DNA of 64,000 nucleotides, from positions 186,001 to 250,000 of the forward strand of contig JASANG010001396.1 in the NCBI GenBank assembly GCA_030248215.1. The letters are read 5' to 3'. The notes beneath the pieces are model-generated. The model was given only the letters and a program-made list of their open reading frames with translations. It was not told where the DNA came from and did not search any database. The DNA is from Enoplolaimus lenunculus (taxonomy: Eukaryota; Nematoda; Enoplea; Enoplida; Thoracostomopsidae). The translations under genes were made by a program, and so were the position numbers. Shown in pieces: positions 23,921-37,300 of the stretch (position 1 is its first letter; the number at the start of each line of letters is the position of its first letter).

Positions 23921-24648
23921 CTACATTTATTGAGCGAAGCTGAAACACACGTAAGCATAAAGGTAATATGCAAATTAGTTATTACCTAACTATTCAATTA
24001 TCGGTATTTTCTCGCACCTAAAAACCCATCATTCCTGAAATTAGATTGCTTGTAACCCTAATCATTAGTGAAACATTGTAAAAATGCCTAATTTAGGCTT
24101 ATCAATTATGCTTATATGCAAATTATCTATTAGCTAACTGCTCAATTATCGGGTTTACACGTTGGTAAACAATTTATTCAGATTCCTCGCACCAAAAACC
24201 TTCAGTAAACCCGAACAAATATTGAAATAATTTAAAAAGTCTTAATTTTGTCTTGTCAATTAAGCTAATATGCAAATTAGCAATTAGCTAGCTGCTCAAT
24301 TATCGTTTTGGAGGTTTGTAAACAGTCTACACTGATTCATCGCATCCAAAAAGCCTTTGATGGTAAAATTAGATTGCTCCTAACTGTAATAATTAGTGAA
24401 ATATTGTGGAAAGTCGTAATTTAGGCTTAATGAATTATGCAAATTAGCCTATAGCTAATAAACGGCTTAAAATTTTAAAACCCCAATGCGTGGTTAACAC
24501 CCCAGGATAATTAGCTTTCAAACTAAAAAAGTTTATCAAAACCGGTTCAGCCGTTCCTGAGATTGTTTTCGGACGGACAGACGGACGGACGGCCATCCAC
24601 CTTTCGACCCCCAAGTACAAAACATAAAACGCTTCGCTCAATAACACA
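23921..24648. mobile_element. Element with internal tandem units and 14-bp TIRs
   Basis: Ends TTATTGAGCGAAGC and GCTTCGCTCAATAA are perfect 14-bp inverted repeats. Between them, units of about 150-167 bp repeat four times, each with AGCTAATATGCAAATTAG.., TATCGG.TTT..AGGTTTGTAAACA, CGCACC.AAAAACC and TAATTAGTGAAAT. The right part holds (GGAC)n and ends ATAAAACGCTTCGC. Confidence 0.75.
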
Positions 24649-25944
24649 TCAATGATGAACCAATAAGGGAATATGATTTTGCGAAAATACAAACATGATA
24701 TTAAACCTCCCCACTGGAAGTTTACCTCAATATCAAGTAGGGATGTACCGATACCAAAATATTTGGCGTTGTAGATTTTTATTTTGAAAATATGCCGATG
24801 CTGATTTTAATACACGATGCTAGAAAACAGATAAGAAGCAATCATTAAAAGATTATAGAATTTTATGAGAACGGTTCTTTCAATTAATTTTTTTAAAGAT
24901 GAGAATCATCCATAAAAGATTATAGAATTTTGTGAGAACGGTTCATTTCAATTAATTTTTTCAAGATAAGAAGCATCCATACAGTTTCCCTGATCACACG
25001 CATTTATATACGCGAAATTACTTCAAGCAGATGAAGAGCAAAATTTAATTGTGTTTTATCAGAAACGGATAACGTCAGGACAACTAACCACAAAATGAAT
25101 ATGGGACAAAATAAGAAGTATAACCTTGCATTATCGCTAAAGCATTTGATGCGAGGTAAAAACCGTTTAATTCAACGGATAGTTGCAATACCGGATATAT
25201 CAAAAAGGAAGGGTGGCGCAGGGCTGGTTCAAATTAAATAACAGTCCGTAACCGAATAACAAGGGGAATACCCTCTGATTAGGCCAAATAAATATCAGTT
25301 CCCCCTCTTATTCGGGTGACTACGGTATATATATGCTAAACTGGAATTCCCGGAGTTACAATTAGGGTATATAATATATAATTTCAAACTGGAATGGGTT
25401 TCAAGCACAAAACCAAAATTAAAACAATTCGCTGCACTTCAGCCGTAGTTAGAATTAGTATCATGACTTTATATAATATACATGAATATATTGTGAAAAA
25501 TAACAAAAAACAAAGATATATACAGCCTGAGATAACTTAAAATGAGTACTGCATAAAAGAAAACCCACAAACTCAATATGGTGCCTCTCGTTTAAATAGT
25601 TCTTTTTGACAATTTACCATCATGTGAAGATAAAAATTAATTAGTCATGTACAAATTAGGCTTGTTTTGGTAATTTTAGGTTTACTGTGGTAAATTTATT
25701 ATCCTAGCAAAAGCATAACAAAATATATATGCTTGTACGAAATATTTCAGTGTATCAACAGTAACGAAAAAAGTACGTATAACAGCACAATTCGTACAAT
25801 AAAACACAATTATGTATATATAAGTTATCTTTAATATGCACGTACATACATACACGTTGGACAATATATTAAAGAAATAAACAACAGACTAATGCTGTAT
25901 TAGAGATGTGCCGGGCCAAGGATTTTAGCCAGGACCGGGGACAT

Positions 25945-26361
25945 CAGGGATGAGTCTCGGTCACTGTAAGTTTCGGTATTTGGCAATTCCCTGTAAGCCT
26001 CGGTATTTGGCAGGTCTCGTTGGATTGGAACCGAGACCAGAAGTCGAGGAGTCAGCAAATATATGACTGTATTGTTGAAGCAAGTTATGGCTAATGACTA
26101 AAAATTTTCGGCGAAATTATGGATTCTTATAGTTACGCAATAATTACGTGCAGATATTATAAAAACACAAAAACTATAAAAAACACAAAACTATAAAAAC
26201 GCAAAGAACTAAGAAAAAAGCATTAGAAATAATTTAATTGGAAAATTTTATTTTTTTTTCGATGGAGACCAAAAATTGACCAAAACCGAGACTTTTTGGC
26301 CGGGTTCTGTAGTCAGCTTTGGGTCTTGGTCTCGATTTTTAACCGAAACGGACCATCCCTG
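25945..26361. mobile_element. hAT-like MITE, family A
   Basis: Starts CAGGGATGAGTCTCGGTC and ends AACCGAAACGGACCATCCCTG. Flanks GGGGACAT and GGGGACCG agree only in part. Between the TAB1 and NURF301 coding regions. Confidence 0.65.
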
Positions 26362-27586
26362 GGGACCGCGGCCAGCATACACTAAATTTCAAATTTAATG
26401 TACCTTTCTTGTAAGCATGTACCTGGGAGTACGGTACCGTTCTATCATATCGCGTCACCCGACATATTGTTGACACTCCCATGTATTGAAAGTTTATTGT
26501 TAATGCACTGCTAATTTGCCATATCGCGTCACGCGACATATTACCAATGGTAATGTAATAAACTTACTGTCCTGCGTTCGGATTCTGGCTAAAATTTGCC
26601 ATAAACACATTGTTTTTCCGGTACCGTCTGGCCCAGGCGCCGATGCTGATTACATTATTTCAGTTTTTATTAACCTGTTAGAACCCTCAGTTTTAGTAAA
26701 TACACAGATTCATGACGAGCGTTACTGCTACATTTCTAAAGTATCTCCGCAATTATGGAGCTAGGAGGAATTTGTGAAATTTTGGGCGTTCTTCTACGCC
26801 TTCGATAACGCTATAAAACAATCAGTGTTGATTAAATAACCGTATTTCTTTACACAATGACTTACTTTACTGCAACACGAATGGCGAGACATTTTTTGTT
26901 TTATAGAAATGATTAATCAATGGCTGCAATATGGACACAACTTAATACAATACGCACGCAACAGATTCGATTAAAAATTAACGTATATACTATTATCAAA
27001 TACGCAACAATATTCTACGGTCACAACAAACATTTTTTGTTGCACATTAAACTATTAATTGCAAAATAACTCACATTCGACATTTAATGCAACTCCATCA
27101 ATCAAGAGAGAGTTTTTTAAACAGGCTGAACGTTGCCAGCCGGCAGAGACTACATGAAAAGTTGCAACTGTTACTTTGTTATAATATGTTGAAATTTAGT
27201 TCTTACCCAAACTACAGTTTTTAGCGGTAAATATCCCCTAACCTAAATTACCGGAGGCAAATATCTGGTCTGTTCGTTTTTGCATGACAAACAGCATTTT
27301 CCATTTCTGTACTAATGATAGTCAACAAGTAAGCGTCATTGTTATCTGACCGCCCGCCATTGATATCTAATCACCCTGCGTACAGCCCAAAATCTAACCA
27401 ATCATGTCGATTGTTCGACTTAACTTCTCAACAATATGCACTCAGCTGATATTTCCCTTTCCGATCTTCTATGTCGCGTTAGCCAGCCGGATTGCACTGA
27501 TCATTACAAATAACTGGACTTTATAATGCAGTAAAATTAATGTATTTTGTTCAATTTTGGTAGGCATTCCCTTTTAAAAGGGTGGT

Positions 27587-28394
27587 TTAAATATTGCCAC
27601 GGCCTGTTGCTAATTCCGCTTCGATTCGTTCGCGAATTAAGCGCACTCGATCGGCAAAATAGTTTTCGACAATATCCGCACAGTTGACAATAGCACTGTC
27701 AAGAGGGTTAAAAATTCTTGCATTCTGGAAGATTCGGTTGACATCGTGAACAAAATCTTGAAGGCGTTCGTATTGACCCGATTTCAAGCGACCGGCAACA
27801 GTTGATAAGTCTGAAATCGTCAAAGAGTAAGTATATGTGCATAATATTAAGATTAAGAGGTAAAGTTTGCAAACAAACTATATCATTGATGTGCTACAGG
27901 GAGAGTCTCTGTCCGGTCTCGGTCAGTCTCGGGATTTGGCAGGTCTCAGTCTCGGTCTCGTTTTTTTGAGTCTCAGTGGTTTGGAACCGAGACCAGAAAT
28001 TGAGGATACAGCAAATGTTTGACTGTATTGTTGAATTAAGTGATGGTTGATGAGTAAAGTTTTGTGAAATTAATGAATTTTCACAGTTAGGCAATAATTA
28101 CGAGCAGATATTGTGAAAAACATAAAAAGCTATAAAACCATAAAAAACAACGAAAAAAGCATTAAAAATAGTTTATTATGAAAAATTTTCGGTGTTCACA
28201 TGACACTCAGACCTTATCTATTATTAAACGACGTAATCATGGTCCTAAATATGTGGTGTTTTCAGACTTGCAATTAAACAAATTTGCAAACAGCAACAAA
28301 ATTTACTACCGATGGGATCTTTAATGATGTTCAGGTAGTTCGGGAACTCGTTGAGATCTACTGGCTTCAAAAATGGCCACGACATCCGGTGCAA
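27587..28394 (-). CDS. NURF301 bromodomain and C-terminus (two exons)
   Basis: Exon 28310-28394 has SWPFLKPVD (the WPF shelf) and NYLNIIKDPI; exon 27587-27810 continues LSTVAGRL..YERLQDFVHDV and FQNARIFNPLDSAI, ending in GRGNI and TAA. The acetyl-lysine-binding Asn is present (FNP; YNP in human BPTF). This is the usual end point of the family. No canonical AATAAA was seen directly downstream. Confidence 0.96.
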
Positions 28395-31300
28395 CTGAAA
28401 AAAAAACAAAAAAAATTAATTAGGAAATATTACATATACTAAAGTCGTTATCCTAGCAAATTTCGATCAAAATGCTTTAGGCATTCACTTGTTTTCTGAA
28501 AAAAATGGCATTTGAAGTGGTTGACCGAGTTAATCGTGCATGACTATCTGTTAATCCCTTGTAATGCAAAATACTCTCAACTAAATGCAGTACAAAACTG
28601 TACTTCGCGCATTAACTATTCAACCGAATTTACAAAAACCAAACCAGGCATAATCAAAAGTTCACAAAACCACAATAGCTCGTGGAATACCGGCAGCATA
28701 ACTAGGTTCACTTACTTGTAGTTGGCGTACAATTTCCTTCAACTCGCGACAATCTCTATGGTCTAGTAGCTTTTGATTCGATAACAGTGTAATTGCCTTG
28801 CCAACACAACGTGGACACGTGTATTCATCGAGTGTTCCTGCTTCAGCTTCGGTCACATTAACGCACGAGCCATGATACCATTCCTGGCATTGGTCGCAAC
28901 TAATGTAGAACCTAAAATATAATGTATAGATTCATAGCACCTGGAATTAACAGGAATAACTGCATCATGAAGGTGTAAGCTTTCCTCAAAATAACACAAA
29001 AGGAAGCGTTCCAATTGTCACAATTCAACATGACTGCGAAAATTTGTTGGTTTTATGAAAATTTTCATGAAAGCGCCCGACTTTCTAAGTTTTCTTTCGA
29101 GTCACACTTAAACATAAACGTGACACAAAAATATCTGGGTTGCAAATTCTTTTCATTATGAGGAATCTCACGAATTTTTTTGTAAAACTTGGTAAACTTG
29201 CTAAATAAAACGCTAAACGGAAGATGAAATAAAAAAATTTCATTTAGCGATATAGCAGAACTGTCCCCCACAAAACATGGCAAGACAGAGAGGCTAGATA
29301 TATAACGTAGTAAGTTTTTCAACTTACAAAGTGTCATCATAAGGCGTTCGGCAGAGACAATAAAGTTCTTCCTGAGATGCCTTTTGCGCTCGTTCACAAT
29401 CTGGGCAAACCCATTCGTCCATATGTTTAGACTTTGACTCTGTTATTCCAACACATGCGCCGTGAAACCAATGTGAACATAAATCGCAACCAACCATGAA
29501 TCTTAAAAAATGAAAATAATTGAATGTGTATGCTTCACATCTACAAGCTAAACTTAACCAGTCCAGGGCATTCTGAATGCACACAAACGCGCTTCCGCGA
29601 AATCTTTCTAAAAACGTACCCAATTAAAACAGCTTACTTTTTGGGATCATAGGGTTTTTTACAAACACACTGAACCATCGTCGGGTCTAGCGTTTTGCGC
29701 TGCGTCTGATCTTTATCTGTTCGACTTCCACGCCGTTGCGCCACTTGATTTTCAGACGACCTGCGCCCTTTGCGTTTTACACCGACAGCCCCAGCATTAC
29801 CACCATCAGTTCTCATTTCAGCCACTGCAGACTGTCGTTGAACACCGGCTGCTCGCTGTTGTTTATGTCGATCGGATCTAGCGTCAATCGCATCGTCTTG
29901 GTCACGCCAATGTTGGCCCTTGTTGCGATGCATTACCTCCAAATGCTGCTGCTGTTGTTGTCGATGATGTTGACCTAACGTCCTGTCACGCTGTGGTGAC
30001 ATCTGTTGTCTCGTACGTAAACCACCACCAATACCACCACTGCTTCCTATTCCATCAGCATTGAGCGAAACAGTGCTGGTTCCTGAACGTCCTTCAGACG
30101 CCGCAGCCGTTGAAGATTCACGTCTTGAGCGTTTCATTCGCCCAGGAGAAATGTCTGGATTGATATCTGTCGCGACGGATGCGACGGCTGATTGTTGCAT
30201 TTGTAAAGCGCCAGCGCGCCGTGTACGTGGAGAAGTTGGACTTATGCTCCCGGCCGCTACAGCTGCTTTGTTTTCGGCAAAACGACGGTCACCATGAGAC
30301 TTCTGTAAAGCTTCGTTAATACGACGATTATGAATGTCAGCATCTTCCAACACAGGTGACGATGGTTCAACTGTCGAACCGGCAATATGCTGACGTCCGC
30401 GTTTCCGTCTTTTCGAGCGTTCTGGAGTTTCTTAAATTAAAATCTCAGATACCTCCAGCCAGACTATGGGCATTTAATATTGTTAAAAATAAACAACATT
30501 CACAATTCACTTCTAGCCAAAAGCAAAGTTTTAACGAAAACTACAACTAGCAATGAAAATATATTGTGACAACTCCAGAGATCAGATTTATATTTAAAAA
30601 TTAAACTTACCCGTCGCATGTTTTTCACTTTCCGATACTATGGTATTATAATCAGTATAAATGATCTGGCGATGTGATGCAGCATTGTGCGTGTCCTAAA
30701 GCAAGCAGTACTCAAGTAATTAAAATATAAGAAATAATTAACTTTTAACAAGTAATCGAAAAGATAAATACACAATGTCATCACTCATCATCAAAATATT
30801 TATAGTGCTTATGAAAAAAATTCCTATCAATAAAACAGCCAAACCGCACTATGTATTTCAAAGTACATGCACAGTCGACAAATACAATTCTTGTGAACAT
30901 ACAGGAGCACTGCTATGGATAGTTTCGACGTCGTAATATTCTCCATGAGATTCTGTATAATCTAAATTATCATCCGGCATATCGTCATCCACATAATAGT
31001 TATCTTCCGGATCGTCTGTTTCTTGTTGACCTCGTTTCCTCTTCCTAAAAGACACAAAAATGTTACAGGAATTTTTAACTACCAGTCGTAGTGGGACCAC
31101 ATGAGCGAAGCTCGAACACATTTAAGCAATTAAGCTAATATGCAAATTGGTTATTAGCTAACTATTCATTTACCGGTTTCGGAGGTTTGTAAACAATTTA
31201 TTCAGATTTCTCACACCCAAAAACCCTTCAGTAACCCTAATAATTAGTGAAGTATTGCAAAAACTATTAAATTAGGCTTATCAATCATGCAAATATGCAA

Positions 31301-34300
31301 ATTAGGTAATAGCTAACTATTAAATTATCGGTTTTGATGGTTTGTAAACAATTTATTTAGATTCCTTTCACCCAAAAACCCTTTATTGCTGACATTAGAT
31401 CGCTCGTCACCCAATAATCAGTGAAATAACTTAAAAACTCACAATTTAGGCTTAACCAAATAATCTAATATCCAGATTAGATATTAGCTAACTACTTATT
31501 TATCGCTTCTGAAGGTTTACAAACGCTTTATTTAGATTCCTCGCACCCAAAAACCCTTTAGTAACCCAAATAATCACTGAAATAATTTTAAAAGTTTTAA
31601 TATAGCTAATAAAATAAGCTAATATGCAAATTAGCAATTAGCTAACTTTTCAATTATATGTTTTTGGGGTTTTTTTAAAACAATTTATTTAGACTCTGCG
31701 CGCTCACGAACCCTTTACAATTTATTATTTAGACGTAACCAATTAAGCAAACATGCAAATTAGTTAATTGCTAACTATTCATTTATCGGTTCTGGAGGTT
31801 TACAAACATTTTATTTAAATTTCTCGCACCCAAAAACGCTTTAGTATTGAAATGACATTGCCTGTAACCGTAATAAATACTGAAAATATCTCAAAAAGTC
31901 CCAATTTAGGCTTAGCCAATTATGCAAATTAACCTGTAGCTAATAAACGGGTGAAAATTTTAAAACACCAATGCGAGGTTAACAGACACCCCAGGATGAT
32001 AGGCTTTAAACAAAAGAAGTTGATCAAAATCAGTTAAGCGTTTCGTGATTCTGTTCGGAGGGCGGCCGGACATCCACTCGACACCCGAGCACAAAATATA
32101 AAACGCTTCGCGACCTAATTATAAGTTCCTGTAATTTCGTTTACAACATAATCCAAGTCAATAAAACTGGGCAGTACATAATCAATTTCTAAATGTACAC
32201 TAAACTTTTAGTTGCAGGTGCCAGGGTGGCACAAAAGTTCGGATTCGGATTCGATTGTGAAAAAGCCGAATCCAATAGTGTTCGGCAATATGTTTTTTCA
32301 GTTTTAAATTTAAAAAATTTAAACAAAACTTGTTGTATTAATAAAAAAAATTTTGTTTCAGTCAAAAATCTCAAAACTGAGGTCGGGCACGAAATATATT
32401 AACGTTTAAAAGCTATGCGGCTGGCACTGCGTTGATATCTTGAACCAAATTATAGATATAACTGAAATTTGCAACAAGCAAGATCGGATTCGGCAAATTA
32501 GCAATGGATTCGGATTCGGTCAAATCGTAGATTCGGTGCTGTGTCTCCTTAAATTCGGGCTCTAATACAAGCAACCGTGTATGCGTAAAGTACCACGTAG
32601 CTTGTCACTTAGTGTCAATTTGCAGCACTGTTTTCAGATATATTGTTCCGTAAAAAGTGTGCATACGCCAATTGCTGCATCAACGCTTACTTTGAACGCG
32701 CCAGCTTCCACTTTTTCCGAGCTTGCCGTCGACTCTCGATTAAATCCAGCCGCACTTTTTCTTCCACCAACGCAAGCATGCGTTCAACCACGAACCGAAC
32801 ATCCTTCTCACTGAAATTAGCCATAAAAACTGATAACGGATACTATTGCCAAGCAAAAAATTTTTCGCTGTTTGCAACTTTACACAGTCAATAAAACTAT
32901 AATGGCGTGCCAGCTAAGCCTAAACTTAAGCTGCCCACTCTCTAATTACCCAGTTCCCCTGCAGGAATGGTGCAACCGGAATTCTGGTTCCCGTTATGGC
33001 TTTTTACACCTTACGGTTTCAGTAAATTTTTATCGGAATAAAAAATCCGGTAAAAACTGAAAAATAACGATAAAAATATAATAGATTTCATTAGCATACT
33101 GTGCAATAAGCTCTGAAAATCCCTAAAAAATCTTCAACTAAAGTTACGTATTTCACCAATAATATATAGCATAAATTTCCTGTTACTGTTTCGGAATGTT
33201 TTTCAAATTGCAGTTCAATTGTAATTCTCGGTGCATCCTGCCAGTTAGCAGGCTCTATAATTAACATGGCCCGTAACTCTTGTCACTACGCGTACATCTG
33301 AATGGTTTCCGGATCAAGTCGTTCAATAACTGGTTTCGACTGTGGCTGTGATCCGCTCGCAGGCATTGCGGCTTCGCCTTCAAAACCACCATGACCTTCT
33401 GACGGAGTTGTGACGTCAGCGTCCGCGCCAATGGCTGGCGGCTTACGAGGCGGTGGCCGGCGTCCAAAGTTCGGCGACGCCGGATGATGATGCGCAAATA
33501 CTGGAATAGTTGGTGGAGGTAACGCAGTAATATGTTCAGGTAATTTGACGTTTGGATCTGCGGATTGAAAACCATGCATGCTAATCTGTAATTGCAAATT
33601 AAAACAAAACTTTATATTTGGATGCAAAATTGCAGCATCTTTCGAATAGAACAGCAACAAAAATAACATATATTATGTTCAAATATAATAATACAAAGAT
33701 TTCTAAGCTGTTCTAACAAAGGCTGGCAATGTTTCTATAAATCTGGCGTTACCGACCAGACCAAAAATTATGCTACTTCGTAAGCCACGCCAGTACATTA
33801 TTTACTCACCAGGTAGCGCTGAAACTGATTAATTTTCTCACGAGTCATTGAGTCGCGAACTTCGTTGTACGACTGCCGAATAACTAAAATCAAATAAATC
33901 TTTGCTAAAACAGTTCTCACACAAAAATACTTCCACAATTACCAAACTTATCTTTAAGAAAAACTGTAATATGCTCCAAAGAAAATTACACAATTACACA
34001 ATCACACAGTTAAGCACACCAGCGCATGTTACAAGATTTGCTTAAAAACAAGCCCTGGTAGCTGAATCGTCACACAAAAGCAGTTAATGTAAACGTTTTA
34101 ATATGGAATTAAACACTTACTGTCTTGCAACATTCCTGGATTTAAAGCAAAGCGCTCTTCCAAGGGAGGCTCGGGTAAATCTAAACATTAAAATATACAG
34201 GATGTCGGATATTTACGGTGGAAATTCCTAATTTTACCAAAACTACTTTTTTCAAACGAACGCTTTCCGCATCTTGCTGCGATTGCGTTTTTGGGTAAGA

Positions 34301-37300
34301 CAAGTTGTTCAAATTTTGATACACTGAAGTAAAAATAAATAAAAGCTAACAATCATTATTCAACGATCATATAGTTTTGCGTGACTCGAATACTTCGAAC
34401 TCAACAAATTAAGATGCCATGTCCTGTCGATACCTGGTTCCGGTAAAAACACACTACCTGGCTCAGGGATCCGTGAGAGCAGTGCAAAGAAAACTGAAGC
34501 AGTTATCATGTAATGTATGCTTTTAAACACATCTCCATTGCGAGCTATTTAAATCTACCTGTCATAATATGCCCCAAACGACGCTCTTCTTTGAGTTTGC
34601 GAAATTGTTTTTTCTCCTGTCTAAAGCACAAATTAGATGCGTGGAACCTTGCACAATATACGCATATATAACCCGTGCGTGAACGCATAAAAATTTTAGG
34701 GAAACACATCGAAACAGCCATAAGCAAACCTCAGCTTAAAAACTATCGACTGGTAGCGACAATGGGGGGCACAACCAGTTCAACGGTAATTATTTGCCCC
34801 TAAAATTCACAATTAGCGTTGTTCAACAATTCCTAAGTTTAAAAGTCGTTCAATAAACCGACGCTTTCAATGATTTTTACGTCTACTAACGGTAATAAAG
34901 TTCAGCACTTAGCATATGTCAAAACTAACACCGACTTAACTCATCGACAAGTTAAAATCAAAGATGCTGACAGACTAAAAAATTGGACTTACGCTAGCAA
35001 AAATGAATGTATCTCATCAACTGTAAGAACATTCTCGCCAACCCACGCCAACTCAACGGTCGGATCGTCATAGTCAGCACCAGGAACAACTGAACGCCGC
35101 TGTCGAAGACCAAACCGCTCATTTACTAAAACACTTAAGTTAATTTAGTAATCATTACGGTAACTTCGACTAAAACTACATGCAAAAAGCGGATGGTTTC
35201 AGAGCCCACAATTTCAACGATATCGAATCCATCCCCATGCCAGTGTGCGGAATCGAAATCTGATTCCGAACCCAGATCTCAAAATCGCTTACTACACAAG
35301 AAGCGTTGTATGAAGTTAAAATATGGTTACTTAACATACCGAATTACCTTGCCGAATCTTAATTCGTTTTTCTAAAGCCAGCGTGCTAACTGCAAAATTC
35401 GTCCTAGTGTTTTTCTGCTGAATAGACTAGCATTTATACAACTGTTTCCGCTTCTAACCGTATTCGATTCTGAGTAGTCATCATCTTACCGTCACTCATA
35501 TTTTCCCACGTTGTTCGATCGCAACGAATCAATGAAATTGTCACCACGCGAAGAAGAAACATTTGTGACAAACCGTACGGGTCGGTGTTTTTCGCATCCA
35601 TGATTTGACGATGAACAATTGTATCACCGTTCGGAATAAAAATTTTGCCACACTGAACCGGCGTTTGAACAAGGATTTCATTCCATCTAAGACACAAAAT
35701 TTTGCAACGTATCGAATTGAAAGTTCAAACGCCACCACCTTCACAACTGCTGGCTTCTCTTACTTGAGGTAAGGCGGTACTCATTAGGTTCCACCGGAAT
35801 TTTTAATGCAAAAATGAAAATCCTGTTCCTGTTCTAACATTCAAAGTCGCAGGAGCACGAACAAAATTATTTTATGGTTTTGTGGCAAATTAAAAAAATT
35901 ACGCCTCGAAACTTTTGTTGATACTCAGCTTCTTTTCAAAACATGTGGTTCAATCAGCACATTCCTTATAAGCGGAGATAAAAAGATTGAAGATTTTTAA
36001 TTTTTTGTCAAAACTACCAAAAATGCGCACAAATCTTTGTCATACATGAAGGTAAAATTTGCTCTAAAACTTTATCAACAACTACACCATTTAGTATAAA
36101 TTTGTTGCTGTCAAGCTCCCAGGCGTATGCCATGTTGTCGTTAATTTACTCCATATGATACGTACTGTTTCGTTAGTTTACTCCCGATGCTGTCCGAAAG
36201 TATCCTATATGGAGTTTTGATCCTAAGCGACTCCACGACAGGCTTACTTAATAGCCGAGTATAGCATACGAAAATGCATAGCAACGTTATGGTAACTGTT
36301 GGTAATTGGCAGGTCGTATCGCCAACAAGTTTGCAAAACTGGACGAACACACGGATACGGCCAATAGTGTGACTTGTCTAAAAAGCAAGCAAAATAACAT
36401 GGGAATAAACAAAAACAAAGTTATACAAATAACAGGAAAAACTGTGTTCTACGTGCACCCAGTAAATTTTGCGACGACACATTTGACAAGCGACCAGAAA
36501 TATTCAACTATTTCAAAGCAAACAAATGGGGCGTGTTGAATCGCAAATTCAGCAATTTTACCCATGCAACACATAATGGCAATCCGACAATCGACCATCT
36601 GACACGGATGGGCGGTCTCGATGTTGGACTCGGTCTCGACAAGTCGCGGGATTTGGCTGGCGGTCTCGGTCTCGCGTTCCTTGCGTTTCGGTGGGTGAGA
36701 TGTGAAAATGCGATAAACAATAATTGCTATTAGCTGAGATAGTTTGAGTTGATGAAAGGACGCAGCAAAACTTACTACATTATGACATGGACGGTTTAGG
36801 TTTACGCTTCAGCTTAGTATAAGGGTATGGAATAAACAGGTTAAAAATTGCACAACATAAGGAAACTGAATGAGCTTTTTGCAAAGTTTATCACCAAGTA
36901 ACGTTTTTATTAGTCTCGCTTTTTTGACCGAGACCGCCAATCCCTGCCATCTGAACCGAGTAAAGTTGCAACATCTAGAAATTAATATCAGGAGGAGCCT
37001 GTGCATTCTCTGGGTTCTGACGAAGTGTAGGTATTAATTAACTGAGGTTTTCGGTTAGCAACAGGTGGGATCTTGGCTTCGTCCGCGTGGTTCCGGTAGC
37101 GAACAGCTAGGGAAGCAGGATGTTTTACAAGAAAACCTGGACTAAAAATTTCTCAAAGCCGAAAAACTGGAACATAGATTCAAGTCGAAACCGAATAAAG
37201 TATACAACAAAATAGTTAGCTATATCCGCAATTTACGCTTACTTGGCAGCGTAAATCCATCAATATATTCGTCATATACACCACCGCGCCGTCCAAGCCG

